NCBI RefSeq assembly: GCF_018100785.1
Contig: NZ_JAGJEC010000002.1
Span: forward strand, 682,001 to 746,000
Direction: 5' to 3'
DNA: 64,000 nucleotides
From: Maribacter sp. MMG018
GTDB lineage: Bacteria > Bacteroidota > Bacteroidia > Flavobacteriales > Flavobacteriaceae
This document shows, piece after piece, positions 32,870 to 41,942 of this stretch; position 1 is the stretch's first letter; each line of letters begins with the position of its first letter. Both the position numbers and the translations under genes were made by a program. Below the pieces are notes generated by a model, which had not been told where the DNA came from, ran no database searches, and was given only the letters and a program-made list of their open reading frames with translations.

Positions 32870-33742
32870 ATGCACCCCCAAAATCCATATCGCAATCGCT
32901 ATGATCTAAATAGGTTGGTAAAACATCATACTACATTAAAAAAGTATATTGTTTCTAATCCCGCTGGGGAAGAGACCATAGATTTTAGTTCTTCATCGGC
33001 GGTATTGGAATTGAACAAGTCCATGTTCCTTGCAGATTTTAAATTGGAGGATTATCAATTGCCTACCGGATATTTGATACCTCCTGTTCCAGGTCGCTTA
33101 GATTATTTGTTACATCTTCGCGATTTTCTTTCTGATAAATCAAAGTTGCCAAAGGATGCACAACTAAAGGGGTTGGATATTGGTACTGGGGCCAATGGTA
33201 TCTATTGCATTCTTGGTGCTCAATATTTTAATTGGCAGATGGTCGGTGCGGAAAGCGATGCAAAAGCTGTAGAAATAGCCAAATCCAATATACTTAGAAC
33301 AGAAGGATTAAAGCACAAAGTGGAAATTCGTTGGCAAGAGAACAAGGGATTTCTGTTTAAGAATATAGTGGGTAAAAATGAGCAATTTGACTTTACGGTC
33401 TGTAATCCGCCTTTTTATAGCTCTGAGGAAGCGGCAGTAAAAGAAAACCTTAGAAAGCTTCAGAATTTGGAAGGAAATACCGATAAAAAAGAGCGGTCTC
33501 TTAATTTTGAAGGACAGGCAAATGAACTATGGTGTAATGGAGGTGAAGCACTTTTTATTAAGCGATTGATAAAGGAGAGTGTATTTTTTAAAGATCAGGT
33601 AAAAGTATTCTCTAGTTTGGTGGCCAAATCCGATAATCTGCCAAAAATTGAAAAGCAGTTAAAAAAAGCAAAGGCCGACTACCATATGATACCAATGGCA
33701 CAGGGTAATAAAAAAAGTAGGATTGTTTTATGGTGGTTCTAA
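32870..33742 (+). CDS. rlmF: 23S rRNA (adenine-N6)-methyltransferase RlmF
   Basis: 290 residues. The N-terminus MHPQNPYRNRYDLNRLV and the block VPGRLDYLLHLRDFL match RlmF. The SAM-binding motif LKGLDIGTGANGIYCILGAQYF is at residues about 98-119 and the catalytic CNPPFYSSEEAA at about 182-193. RlmF methylates A1618 (E. coli numbering) of 23S rRNA. Length agrees with the family. It follows the DEAD-like gene by 15 bp on the same strand. Cytoplasmic. Certain on motif grounds. Confidence 0.95.
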   Translation: MHPQNPYRNRYDLNRLVKHHTTLKKYIVSNPAGEETIDFSSSSAVLELNKSMFLADFKLEDYQLPTGYLIPPVPGRLDYLLHLRDFLSDKSKLPKDAQLKGLDIGTGANGIYCILGAQYFNWQMVGAESDAKAVEIAKSNILRTEGLKHKVEIRWQENKGFLFKNIVGKNEQFDFTVCNPPFYSSEEAAVKENLRKLQNLEGNTDKKERSLNFEGQANELWCNGGEALFIKRLIKESVFFKDQVKVFSSLVAKSDNLPKIEKQLKKAKADYHMIPMAQGNKKSRIVLWWF

Positions 33743-33745
33743 GCT

Positions 33746-33768
33746 TCCTTTTTATAGGATAAAAAGGA
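33746..33768. terminator. AT-rich hairpin between convergent rlmF and fabD
   Basis: A 10-bp inverted repeat (33746-33755 with 33759-33768) with a 3-nt loop lies 3 bp after rlmF. Weak stem and no long T tract; it could act on both strands. Confidence 0.4.
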
Positions 33769-33797
33769 TAAAGAACTATATAAAAATAAATATTGGT

Positions 33798-34673
33798 TTA
33801 CGAAATTCCTTTGACCGTTACGTTCTTATTGATTTGATGCACGAGTCCCCTTAGAAAATTCCCTGGACCGATTTCGGTAAATTCTTTGGCCCCATCGGCT
33901 ATCATATGCCGTATTGTCTGTCGCCACAATACAGGGTGTGTTAATTGATTTACCAAATTTTTCTTTATGGTTGCTATATTGGTAGTTGGGCGTGCGGTAA
34001 CATTTTGATAAATAGGCCACTTGGGAGTTTTAAATGTTGTTTGTTCTACGGCAGCCCTATAATCGTCGATGATCGGTTCCATATAGGGTGAATGAAATGC
34101 GCCACTAACAGGTAAACTTAGTATATCGGTAGCTCCAGGTCTTAATTTATCGCAAGCTTCCTTTAAAGCTTTTTTCCCTCCCGAAATAACCACTTGTTTG
34201 GGGGCATTATAATTTGCAGGGGCAACGATGCCATCTATCTTCGAACAAACATCTTGAACAATAATATCATAAAGTCCCATTACCACGGCCATACCGGTTT
34301 CCTCCGTTTCAAAAACCTTTTGCATAAGTGATGCCCTAATCGATATTAGTTTTAGGGCAGATTCAAAATCTAATGACCCAATGGCGGTCAAAGCGGATAT
34401 TTCACCCAAAGAATGCCCGGCAACCATAGTTGGCCTAAAATTGTTGCCAAGGGTTTTTACCAATATGTAGGAATGCAGAAAAATAGCAGGTTGGGCATAT
34501 ATGGTCTGCTTTATTTCTTCAGCATTTCCTTCGAACATAACCTCAGAAATAGAAAAACCCAATATATTATTGGCCTTTTTAAAATAGTTTCTGGCCAATC
34601 TTGATTTTTCGAACAAGTCTTTTCCCATACCGGAAAATTGATTGCCTTGACCTGGAAACAAATAAGCTTGCAT
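33798..34673 (-). CDS. fabD: malonyl-CoA:ACP transacylase FabD
   Basis: 291 residues. The start MQAYLFPGQGNQFSGMGKDL has the oxyanion Gln motif GQGxQ. The nucleophile elbow AGHSLGEISAL (Ser at about residue 92) and the catalytic His in SGAFHSPYM (about 200) are present, with the Arg for malonyl carboxylate in SIRASLMQ. It transfers the malonyl group to acyl carrier protein in type II fatty acid synthesis. It is isolated from other fab genes. Length and motifs are complete. Confidence 0.95.
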   Translation of the reverse strand: MQAYLFPGQGNQFSGMGKDLFEKSRLARNYFKKANNILGFSISEVMFEGNAEEIKQTIYAQPAIFLHSYILVKTLGNNFRPTMVAGHSLGEISALTAIGSLDFESALKLISIRASLMQKVFETEETGMAVVMGLYDIIVQDVCSKIDGIVAPANYNAPKQVVISGGKKALKEACDKLRPGATDILSLPVSGAFHSPYMEPIIDDYRAAVEQTTFKTPKWPIYQNVTARPTTNIATIKKNLVNQLTHPVLWRQTIRHMIADGAKEFTEIGPGNFLRGLVHQINKNVTVKGIS

Positions 34674-35005
34674 ATTATAATGGCTTGTTTTAGTGTTTGG
34701 TATATTAATTTATATAAAAATGGATCAACCGGAAAAAAACATCATTAGATTATGAAATGTTATCTTAAAAAGGTTTTGTCGATATTGGTATATGAATCTA
34801 ATATAAATAGGTTTACTATAGTACATAATTCTTTACCGAAATTTTAAGATCTCCTATGTGAAGCACTAAAAAAGGTTGAAATACGATGTTAACTATTTTA
34901 TTTGCAGATAAGTAGTGTTTGAACGATTGGTAAACGATACTAAAAAAGCACCATCCAAAACGGACAGTGCTTTTTTTAAGAATTATATAATGTACAATGT
35001 AAACG
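34674..35005. other. 332-bp gap upstream of fabD
   Basis: It holds the hairpin terminator of the downstream DUF6515 gene (34942-34977). The rest, including the fabD upstream region, is AT-rich sequence in which I see no ORF over 20 codons, no clear -7 box and no structured RNA. Confidence 0.6.
34942..34977 (-). terminator. terminator of the 35587 DUF6515 gene
   Basis: A 10-bp stem (34942-34951 with 34967-34976) with a long inner loop; the A run on the plus strand gives U residues on the minus-strand transcript. Confidence 0.75.
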
Positions 35006-35587
35006 TTACTCCATGTCTATAATACCGACCACTTCGTAAGCCCTGGTACCGTTTACTTGAATTTTTTCATACAGAATGTTTCCGAACTCGTAATAAGTTT
35101 CTCCGTCTATATTTACTTTCTCATAGTCATCTGGAAGTTCGTAGACGATAGTGCCTATTTCTGGTTCAACAACTTCATATCCGTCATCTACTTGGGTATA
35201 AAAAGTACCGCTCACGTTAAAATAAATATGGTTGTTAAAACGTATTCTAGTGAAATTGGGCGGCAATGTATTTATCCTGAAACCAATTTTAGGGGCTATT
35301 ACAATGTATCTACCCCTAGATTGGGTGTAAAATTTGTTGTTTGCGTAATAGTATTTTTGACCTCTATGTACGATTACTTTTTTATTGGGAATCGTTCTTA
35401 CCGATACAACTTTCTTTTTTGGGGTTCTATAAACCACTTTTTTACTGGACACCCTATTTGGTGTTTTTCTAATTACAGCTGCTTTTGCGCTTTTGCTTGT
35501 TCGATTACTTCTTTGCGCTGTACCGTGAAAAATAAATCCGGTAAGGAACAAGAACAATAAAAGATATGTTTTGTTATTTGTTTTCAT
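35006..35587 (-). CDS. DUF6515-type secreted protein (paralogue 1)
   Basis: 193 residues. Signal peptide MKTNNKTYLLLFLFLTGFIFHGTAQ, a basic Ser/Thr/Lys linker, then three repeats of a short beta unit (KVIVHRGQKYYYANNKFYTQS, FNNHIYFNVSGTFYTQVD, IDGETYYEFGNILYEKIQ) with the shared YEVVEPEIGTIVYELP signature. This matches what I recall of DUF6515; function unknown. Another copy of the same length lies at 37938-38519. Exported and probably periplasmic or surface. Followed by its own terminator. Confidence 0.82.
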   Translation of the reverse strand: MKTNNKTYLLLFLFLTGFIFHGTAQRSNRTSKSAKAAVIRKTPNRVSSKKVVYRTPKKKVVSVRTIPNKKVIVHRGQKYYYANNKFYTQSRGRYIVIAPKIGFRINTLPPNFTRIRFNNHIYFNVSGTFYTQVDDGYEVVEPEIGTIVYELPDDYEKVNIDGETYYEFGNILYEKIQVNGTRAYEVVGIIDME

Positions 35588-35724
35588 GGCTCATCATTTT
35601 AAAAGGTTAAACTTTCATTTATACAATCACTATTTTGACTTGTTATTTCATCTTAGGTTTAATCTCTTGTACATAAATTAGATTAAAGAAGCTTTTTTGT
35701 CTATGATTCGTTTAATTGTATAGA

Positions 35725-35754
35725 TAAAAAAAAGCGCATTCTTTTGAATACGCT
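35725..35754 (-). terminator. terminator of the EF-hand lipoprotein gene
   Basis: A 9-bp stem with one mismatch (35733-35741 with 35746-35754), TTTT loop and an A run upstream that reads as U residues on the minus strand. Confidence 0.75.
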
Positions 35755-35787
35755 CTATTACATTATAATTATATGGTTCTGCCTCTA

Positions 35788-36084
35788 TTAAAGTAATGAA
35801 AGAATACCTTGTAATTCGGTTAGATTAAGACTAGAATTATTGTCGCTATCCAATACGTTAAAATTTTCGGCAACTGAACCAATAGCTTCTGTGGAACTAA
35901 TAGCTTCATCATTATTGGTATCTAAAAGGCTAAAAAGACTAGCCACCTGTTGTACTGTTGAGTTAGAACTTAAAGAGCTCAACAATGTTGCAGCATCAGA
36001 AACATTTGATGTGCTCATGTTTTTTACACTATTACAGCTAGATAATGCAGCTATAAGGGCTAAGGAACCAATTACTTTCTTCAT
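35788..36084 (-). CDS. small EF-hand lipoprotein
   Basis: 98 residues. The lipobox LSSC is at residues 14-17 of MKKVIGSLALIAALSSC, so the mature protein is about 82 residues. Two EF-hand calcium loops are visible: DTNNDEAISSTE (about residues 54-65), a near-canonical DxNxDxxIxxxE loop, and DSDNNSSLNLTE (about 78-89), where the middle acidic ligand is replaced. It looks like a periplasmic calcium-binding lipoprotein. Candidate promoter box at 36117-36124. Standalone unit with its own terminator. Partner unknown. Confidence 0.85.
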   Translation of the reverse strand: MKKVIGSLALIAALSSCNSVKNMSTSNVSDAATLLSSLSSNSTVQQVASLFSLLDTNNDEAISSTEAIGSVAENFNVLDSDNNSSLNLTELQGILSLL

Positions 36085-36116
36085 GATTATGTGTTTAGAA
36101 TAAATTTATTTGTGCG

Positions 36117-36124
36117 CAAAAGTA
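36117..36124 (-). promoter_or_regulatory. candidate -7 box TACTTTTG for the EF-hand gene
   Basis: TACTTTTG on the minus strand, 32 bp upstream of the start at 36084. Confidence 0.45.
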
Positions 36125-36292
36125 GTTTGGTATGTCCTATAAAAAGAAGGATATAGACGAATGCCCATATTCTATCTATACATGAGAGGAAATTATAGAC
36201 AAATGGGAAAACAAGTTATTTGGTGTTTTCAATACTTTGTCCTGGACTAAAATATTCTATTGGGTACTTATGTTAAATTGTTGCTATTTAAC

Positions 36293-37048
36293 TTATAGCT
36301 TTTTCAATTTCAATATTTCTTTTGTGCTTTGGTATCCAATATCGAAAATAGTATCGATGCTTCTCATGTCAAAAGTGGCAAAATTGCTCAACTCTTCCGG
36401 GGAAACGACAAAATCACAATCATTGAACTTTGCCATGGATTCCGCTGCCGATTTTAGTTTATAGGCCCTGTCCACCACGTTGTACGAATGCTTAAGGTCT
36501 TTGACATCGATGTTTTTTAAAGGATTGACATAACTACCGATAATCTTGTCGCAATAAATTTTAAGAGGCTCTACCGGAAAATTGTTCAATACGCCCCCAT
36601 CTACATAATAAGAACCGTTTATAGCCACGGGAGAGAAGACACCAGGAAAAGTAGCTGATGCCAATACGGGGCGTATGAGCTCTCCTTTATGAAAAATTTT
36701 TAGTTCTCCGTTTATGATATTCGTAGCGGTAACGAACAAGGTTTTGGGCAATTTTTCGAAACGATCGTCCGGCAAGTACTTTTTAAACTCGTCGTAGAAC
36801 TTTTCGGTATCTATAAATCCGGGTTTTCCTTTGGCGAATCTACTGGTATGAAATATGGATGTAACCTTAAAAAAGTGTAATATTTCTGACCAAGGTACAC
36901 CTCCGGCGTATAGGGCGCCGACTATGGCACCTGCGCTAGTGCCGGCGATATGTGTGGCATATATATTATGCTCTTCCAAAGCTTTTATTAGTCCAATATG
37001 TGCGACTCCCCGTATTCCGCCACCAGATAAAACCAAGCCTATATCCAT
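36293..37048 (-). CDS. patatin-like phospholipase (RssA type)
   Basis: 251 residues from the ATG at 37048; the first possible start at 37078 would overlap the upstream gene. The oxyanion motif GGGIRG is at residues 10-15, the nucleophile GTSAGAIVG (Ser about 36) follows, and the catalytic DGG motif VDGGVLNNFP is at about 150. This is the Ser-Asp dyad of patatins. It is a cytoplasmic or membrane-peripheral lipid acyl hydrolase with no signal peptide; the substrate in the cell is unknown. It is 16 bp downstream of the DUF6134-like gene and probably in the same unit. Confidence 0.93.
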   Translation of the reverse strand: MDIGLVLSGGGIRGVAHIGLIKALEEHNIYATHIAGTSAGAIVGALYAGGVPWSEILHFFKVTSIFHTSRFAKGKPGFIDTEKFYDEFKKYLPDDRFEKLPKTLFVTATNIINGELKIFHKGELIRPVLASATFPGVFSPVAINGSYYVDGGVLNNFPVEPLKIYCDKIIGSYVNPLKNIDVKDLKHSYNVVDRAYKLKSAAESMAKFNDCDFVVSPEELSNFATFDMRSIDTIFDIGYQSTKEILKLKKL

Positions 37049-37064
37049 TTTTCTTTTTTTATGT

Positions 37065-37682
37065 TTATTTACGTGCAATTATTTCGAATTTGACCAGACC
37101 TCCATCGATACTGGCCTTTTCTAAAATTCCGTTTTTATAGTAATAGATGTTTTCCTTCCCTTTTGTATTGATCTTCTTGTATGAGTGTTCCCCGAGCGCT
37201 ACGATGGTATTAAAACTTCCGTTCTGCTCCGAATAGCAACGATCTATATTCACGGGTTCTTTAAAATAAAGTAAAATAGTGGTATAGTCGATTGGGGGAT
37301 CCACTACTTCTTCTTTCTTGTCGTTTTTGATAATTTGGTATTGTGAACCTTTCAAATTTGTTACTGTATTGGCGTGGGGCTTGTTATTTACATCAATAAC
37401 AACATCGGCCATTTTCATAACCTTGTTCTCAAAGGTTACATCGTATTTATAGTTTACCTCGATTTCTTTGATGACCCTGGTTTTAATAGCGGTTTCACTT
37501 TGGTAAAAGGTCTTGTTGCCCTCACTGCTCTTGGTCGCTTTTAAATTTCCGATTACTTTGTCGTTCAAGACAATGTCAAAATATAAAACAGTATCGTTGG
37601 TGTTTGAAGGCAGTATATCCGTACCTGTATTAAAGTCAAGAAAAAGAAACAAAACGATAATAAACTGGTATATGGAGAACAT
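37065..37682 (-). CDS. DUF6134-like exported protein
   Basis: 205 residues. A hydrophobic start (FSIYQFIIVLFLFLDFNTG) is a probable signal peptide. The body is beta-rich with alternating strand pairs (TVLYFDIVLNDKVIGNLKATKSSEGNKTFYQSETAIKTRVIKEIEVNYKYDVTFENKVMKMADVVI segment, residues 30-95), and later DPPIDYTTILLYFKEPVNIDRCYSEQNG. It resembles the DUF6134 family, which is of unknown function. Upstream of the patatin gene by 16 bp. It may deliver or bind a lipid for that enzyme, but nothing in the sequence shows this. Confidence 0.65.
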   Translation of the reverse strand: MFSIYQFIIVLFLFLDFNTGTDILPSNTNDTVLYFDIVLNDKVIGNLKATKSSEGNKTFYQSETAIKTRVIKEIEVNYKYDVTFENKVMKMADVVIDVNNKPHANTVTNLKGSQYQIIKNDKKEEVVDPPIDYTTILLYFKEPVNIDRCYSEQNGSFNTIVALGEHSYKKINTKGKENIYYYKNGILEKASIDGGLVKFEIIARK

Positions 37683-37879
37683 CTTTTAAGCCTTTTTTAC
37701 TTGACAAGGTTCATATTGGCAAGCTTTAATATAATTTTATTAAAGCTAGGTGAACGCTATATTTTTATAAAAAACTAAGATAATACGTTTTTAAGATATA
37801 CAAGGGGCCGTTAAGGTGTATTCTATGAACAGGAAAGGGGGCATAAATACAGAAAACCATAGAGAATACCGTTTTTATA

Positions 37880-37917
37880 AAACAAAAGAGCGCTTGCCTA
37901 GGTTTGGCAAGCGCTCT
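37880..37917 (-). terminator. terminator of the second DUF6515 gene
   Basis: Perfect 12-bp stem (37887-37898 with 37906-37917), 7-nt loop; the minus-strand transcript continues with UUUUG and more U residues. Confidence 0.88.
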
Positions 37918-37937
37918 AAAACAAAATTGGGGAAATA

Positions 37938-38519
37938 TTATTGAATATCAACAATACCTACTATCTCATAGGCTTTAGAACCGCTTATCTTTATTTTTTG
38001 ATACAGAATGTTTGCGTATTCATAGTATGATTCACCATCTATTTTAACTTTTTCGGCATCATTGGGAAGTTCATAAACTATTGTACCTATTTCTGGTTCC
38101 ACTACTTCATAGTTAGAGCCTACCTGTATGTAAAATATACCCGCATAGGTAAAATACGTTTTGTTGTTAAAGCGAACTTTGTTGGAACCCGCCGGTAGCG
38201 ATTTTATCTTAAAACCATTTTTAGGGGCGATCGGAATATAACTTCCTCGAGAATATGCATAAAATTTATTGTTAGAGTAAAAATAATCTTCACCATTGTG
38301 CTTAACAACAGTTTTGTTAGGTATTGTTCTTACCGAAACAACTTTCTTTTTCTTGTTACTGTACTCCACTTTTTTACTGGATATTTTTCCCGGCACTTTT
38401 TTGGTCACGGTCTTGGTCGTAGTTGTAGTGGTACGTTTTTTTGCTTGTGCCGAACTTGGCAATGTAAATCCTACTAAGAATAATGATAATACTGCGTATG
38501 TCTTAATCGTCTTTTTCAT
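37938..38519 (-). CDS. DUF6515-type secreted protein (paralogue 2)
   Basis: 193 residues from the ATG at 38519, eight codons inside the open frame; this start gives the same length as paralogue 1 and a clean signal peptide (KKTIKTYAVLSLFLVGFTLPSSAQ). A Lys/Thr linker precedes the same three beta repeats (EDYFYSNNKFYAYSRG, FNNKTYFTYAGIFYIQVG, IDGESYYEYANILYQKI) and the YEVVEPEIGTIVYELP block. The two copies share most residues of the repeats and suggest a duplication 2.4 kb apart, with unrelated genes between. Function unknown. Confidence 0.82.
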   Translation of the reverse strand: MKKTIKTYAVLSLFLVGFTLPSSAQAKKRTTTTTTKTVTKKVPGKISSKKVEYSNKKKKVVSVRTIPNKTVVKHNGEDYFYSNNKFYAYSRGSYIPIAPKNGFKIKSLPAGSNKVRFNNKTYFTYAGIFYIQVGSNYEVVEPEIGTIVYELPNDAEKVKIDGESYYEYANILYQKIKISGSKAYEIVGIVDIQ

Positions 38520-38812
38520 CTTTGTAATTTTAAGGTTCAACAATTGTGTTTGTTTTCTAATATTAAGACACAGATATTTAGGGCTGGTTTAATACCGTGT
38601 ACCGTTTTGAATACAATACTATACCTCTAGTTGTTTTGTGTCTATGAACTAAATTATTTCATAGACGAAAAAAATGGGAGTCCATACTTTTTTGCGTCGA
38701 AAACAGGCCTGATAGTGGTGAGGGCCCTTTGTCTATTGGTGGTTTGCTATTCGTACATGGGGAAAATATTTTTGAAAAAAAATATGCTCTATGGGTAAAC
38801 TAGGTGTTGCTA

Positions 38813-40735
38813 TTACTTATTTTGAGCTGTGTTGTTTTTTTGTTGTTTCTCCAGTGTTTTTCTAATCTGTTCACTGTCCCAAAGATCATCGTATATTACC
38901 ACACCTCTTTCTAGGTCGGCATTTAAAAGTCGTTCTTGTTCCTCTAGTTCTTTTCTGGCCTTAAATATAAAATTCTTGTCTTGTTTTGGTTCGGTCGCCA
39001 AGCGTCGTAAGCTATCCTCATCGTACTTTATAAAATTTTTGACCTGCCTGTTCAGGGTATATTTTCTAAAGCCCATTTTACTGAGGGTATCCTTGGCCAA
39101 GGCCAAAGAGGTATCCAATGTTTCCCTGTAAATGTTTTCAATACCCATATTTAATAGGTCATACGCTGCATCCCTGTTTTTGGCACGTACCATAAGTTCT
39201 ACATGTGGATAGTTTTCCTTGACGAGCTTGGTGACTTTTTTTGTAACGTCCATATTGTCTATGGCACAGATGAGTATTTTTGCTTCTGCAATGCCCGCAG
39301 ATTCCAATAAATCTTTTCGGGTAGCGTCTCCATAATACACCTCGAACCCCATTTTACGTAAGAAATCTACCCTGTTGGAATTATGGTCCAATATGGTGGC
39401 CTCTATACCGTGCGATCTTAAAAAACGACCGACGGTACTACCAAAATGACCAAAACCTACAAGTATAATTTTATGTGATTTGGCAATATGGTCCATAGGT
39501 CTTTTTATAGATTCTTTGGTCCCTATTTTTGGAAGTAATATACGCTCGTTAAACGCACTCACCATGGGGGTAATGGACATAGAAAGTGCCGTTACCACAA
39601 GCATAATATCCATTTGTTCTTGGTTTAGAATGTTCAATTGAAAGGCAAACGACAACACCACAAAGGCGAACTCGCCTATTTGGGCCAAACCAAAGGTCAG
39701 CATAAGTTTTTGGTCGAATTTGAGTTTAAAAATCCGACCGGTTATAAAGAGAACAAAAGCCTTTAGCAATATAATTATAATCAGTAGTCCTCCGATGGTC
39801 AAAGGTATCTTACTTATAATAACAAAGTTGATAGATGCACCCACGGCCATAAAAAACAACCCTAGCAATAAATCTTTAAAAGGCTCTAAGGTGCTTTCCA
39901 ATTCATGTTTAAATTGACTGTTAGACAATACTACACCACCTAAAAACGCACCTAATGCCGGGCTAAGCCCCACATACTCCATTAAGAGCGAAATACTGAA
40001 AACTATTAGAAAGGCAGAGGCGATCAAAAGTTCACGAACACCGGTTCTTGCAACCTTTCGTAATATTGGTACTATCAAATATCTTCCGGCAACAATAATC
40101 GATGCTACCGATAAAATAATTGCCAGTGTCTGAAAACCGAAAGGAAGGCCATCTAAAAGGTTACCATGGCCTACACTTTTTTCTATAGGAGCATTCTTTG
40201 CGTTCGAAAGCAAGGGGATAGCACCCAGCATAAAAATTACGATGATATCTTGAAATAGTAAAATGGAAAATGCCGATGTGCCAAAGGTCGTTGCCATCAA
40301 TCCTTTTTCTTTAATGGTCTGTAAGGCAATTGCAGTAGATGACAAGGCGACGGCCATTGAAATTACTAGTGAAACATTGCTCTCATAACCAAAAAACATA
40401 AAAAGAAAATAAGAAAGCAATATGGTACCCACTACTTGAATTCCCCCCATGCCTAAAATGGTTTTCCGCATATTCCAGAAATTTTTGGGTTCAATTTCCA
40501 GTCCGATCAAAAATAACATCATAACGACCCCAAATTCAGCAAAATGGAGAATATCCTCACCTTCTTCCCCTATAAAACCCAGTACATAAGGGCCTATTAA
40601 AACACCTGCCAACAAGTAACCCAATACAGAACTAAGCCCTAACCGTTTGGCGATATAAACACAAATAATGGCGCTTGTAAGAAAAACAATTACATTAAAA
40701 AGTATGTTTCCTGTCATAATCTGAATGGTTTTCAT
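38813..40735 (-). CDS. KefB/KefC-type cation:proton antiporter with TrkA-N domain
   Basis: 640 residues. Residues 1-390 hold twelve or so membrane helices of the CPA2 family, with GYLLAGVLIGP (about 38-48) and the core block VALSSTAIALQTIKEKG. Residues about 415-530 are a Rossmann NAD-binding TrkA-N domain (ILVGFGHFGSTVGRFLRSHG, ILDHNSNRVDFLRKMGFEVYYGDATRKDLLESA). A basic C-terminal tail follows. KefB/C release K+ in exchange for protons when electrophiles are present, and require a flavoprotein partner; the gene 11 bp upstream encodes one (40747-41310). So a glutathione-like gated efflux response is likely. Confidence 0.92.
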   Translation of the reverse strand: MKTIQIMTGNILFNVIVFLTSAIICVYIAKRLGLSSVLGYLLAGVLIGPYVLGFIGEEGEDILHFAEFGVVMMLFLIGLEIEPKNFWNMRKTILGMGGIQVVGTILLSYFLFMFFGYESNVSLVISMAVALSSTAIALQTIKEKGLMATTFGTSAFSILLFQDIIVIFMLGAIPLLSNAKNAPIEKSVGHGNLLDGLPFGFQTLAIILSVASIIVAGRYLIVPILRKVARTGVRELLIASAFLIVFSISLLMEYVGLSPALGAFLGGVVLSNSQFKHELESTLEPFKDLLLGLFFMAVGASINFVIISKIPLTIGGLLIIIILLKAFVLFITGRIFKLKFDQKLMLTFGLAQIGEFAFVVLSFAFQLNILNQEQMDIMLVVTALSMSITPMVSAFNERILLPKIGTKESIKRPMDHIAKSHKIILVGFGHFGSTVGRFLRSHGIEATILDHNSNRVDFLRKMGFEVYYGDATRKDLLESAGIAEAKILICAIDNMDVTKKVTKLVKENYPHVELMVRAKNRDAAYDLLNMGIENIYRETLDTSLALAKDTLSKMGFRKYTLNRQVKNFIKYDEDSLRRLATEPKQDKNFIFKARKELEEQERLLNADLERGVVIYDDLWDSEQIRKTLEKQQKNNTAQNK

Positions 40736-40746
40736 CTAATGCCACG

Positions 40747-41310
40747 CTAGGTGACACCGTGTTCAATTGAATTGGTTTTCTTATTTTGTAGCGTATCTAT
40801 TAATTCGCTATACTTATTACCGTAAGCTTCAAGTTCTTCTTCTGTAAGTTTGTGTGTTCCCATCACTAAAAATGGAGGTAGGTAGTTCATAAGACATAAA
40901 TTGGCGGTCTGTTCGAACGGACGTAAAAATTCATCAACGGTATAGCTGTTGCTTCCTTCCGAACAATACAATTCTTTTGTGCCTCCCGTAGTTATTACAT
41001 TTAAGCAGGTCTTTGATTCCAAGGCCGTACCATTTGGACCATAGGCCCAATTGAATTCCAAAACCATATCTATCCATTGTTTCATTAATGGCGGGCAGTT
41101 ATACCAATAGAAAGGATGGTGCCATATAATAACATCATGTTCCGTTAAAAGTTTCTTTTCAAAAGAAACGTTTATATGAAAATCGGGGTATTCTTCATAC
41201 AAATCATGAAAAGTAACACCTTCCTTGTTTTTTACATGTTCTACAAGAATGGCATTTGCTCTGGATTTTTCAAATGTAGGATGTGAAAATAGAATCAATA
41301 CTTTTTTCAT
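40747..41310 (-). CDS. KefG/KefF-like NAD(P)H quinone oxidoreductase
   Basis: 187 residues, flavodoxin-like fold of the NQO1 family. The N-terminal LILFSHPTFEKSRANAILVEHV binds the FMN phosphate, IIWHHPFYWYNCPPLMKQWIDMV is the family signature and VITTGGTKELY follows as the second FMN loop. It is the cytoplasmic ancillary protein that activates the potassium efflux antiporter encoded 11 bp downstream, and can reduce quinones. It is the first gene of the pair. It fits the electrophile-stress content of the neighbouring island. Confidence 0.9.
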   Translation of the reverse strand: MKKVLILFSHPTFEKSRANAILVEHVKNKEGVTFHDLYEEYPDFHINVSFEKKLLTEHDVIIWHHPFYWYNCPPLMKQWIDMVLEFNWAYGPNGTALESKTCLNVITTGGTKELYCSEGSNSYTVDEFLRPFEQTANLCLMNYLPPFLVMGTHKLTEEELEAYGNKYSELIDTLQNKKTNSIEHGVT

Positions 41311-41496
41311 AGGGCTAAAAATAATAGAAAAAAATAGTGATTTGGACTTTCTTTTACAATCGTTTTTTCACATATTGAAAAGAAAGGGAACTGCCTTCTG
41401 AAGTAGAAAAATTCGGTGTCATAAATTAATGGTGAAATGTCTTTTAATTTCCCATTGATAAATTTTAGGCCGCCTCCCTCCTCTTCCTCTTTATTT

Positions 41497-41504
41497 TATA
41501 TTTG
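41497..41504 (+). promoter_or_regulatory. candidate -7 box TATATTTG for the DoxX gene
   Basis: TATATTTG, 13 bp before the ATG at 41518, so the leader would be very short (under 10 nt). No -33 box seen. Confidence 0.4.
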
Positions 41505-41517
41505 CAATAAAAGATAA

Positions 41518-41910
41518 ATGAACAAGATCAGTTATTTGATACTTCGCATGGCCATTGGCCTAAGTATGTTTGGGCACGGATTGGTGCGCTTACCCAAACT
41601 TTCGGGATTTAGCAGTTGGATGGTAAAAAGTTTTGAAACCTCGATGTTGCCCGAGTTTATGGTCGTCCCTTTTAGCTATGCCCTTCCCATTTTGGAGTTT
41701 TGTACGGGACTATTGTTACTTATAGGGTTGTTTACCCGACAAGCCCTTATTTTGGGGGCGGTGATCATGCTTCTCTTGATCTTTGGAACCACCTTGATAG
41801 AGAACTGGGCCATTTTACCCTCACAATTGATCCATGTAGCCTTTTTTGCGGTACTCCTTCATTATATCAAGGACAATACCTGGGCATTGGACACAAAGAT
41901 GGGGAAGTGA
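41518..41910 (+). CDS. DoxX-family membrane protein
   Basis: 130 residues, four membrane helices. The opening ILRMAIGLSMFGHGLVRLPKL has the conserved His in the first helix, and FSYALPILEFCTGLLLLIGLFTRQALILGAVIMLLL forms the second and third helices with the Glu of the family. DoxX/YphA proteins are poorly understood and are linked to thiosulfate:quinone reductase-type or redox membrane complexes. It is the only plus-strand gene for several kb and lies apart from the neighbouring minus-strand units. Confidence 0.85.
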   Translation: MNKISYLILRMAIGLSMFGHGLVRLPKLSGFSSWMVKSFETSMLPEFMVVPFSYALPILEFCTGLLLLIGLFTRQALILGAVIMLLLIFGTTLIENWAILPSQLIHVAFFAVLLHYIKDNTWALDTKMGK

Positions 41911-41942
41911 ACGGTTAAGGCCCATGTATTGCAAACAGGTGA

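Noticed and set aside
35057..35560. 167-codon plus-strand ORF opposite the first DUF6515 gene
   Set aside because: Hydrophobic but explained as the complement of the Tyr/Lys-rich repeats; no start or neighbour support.
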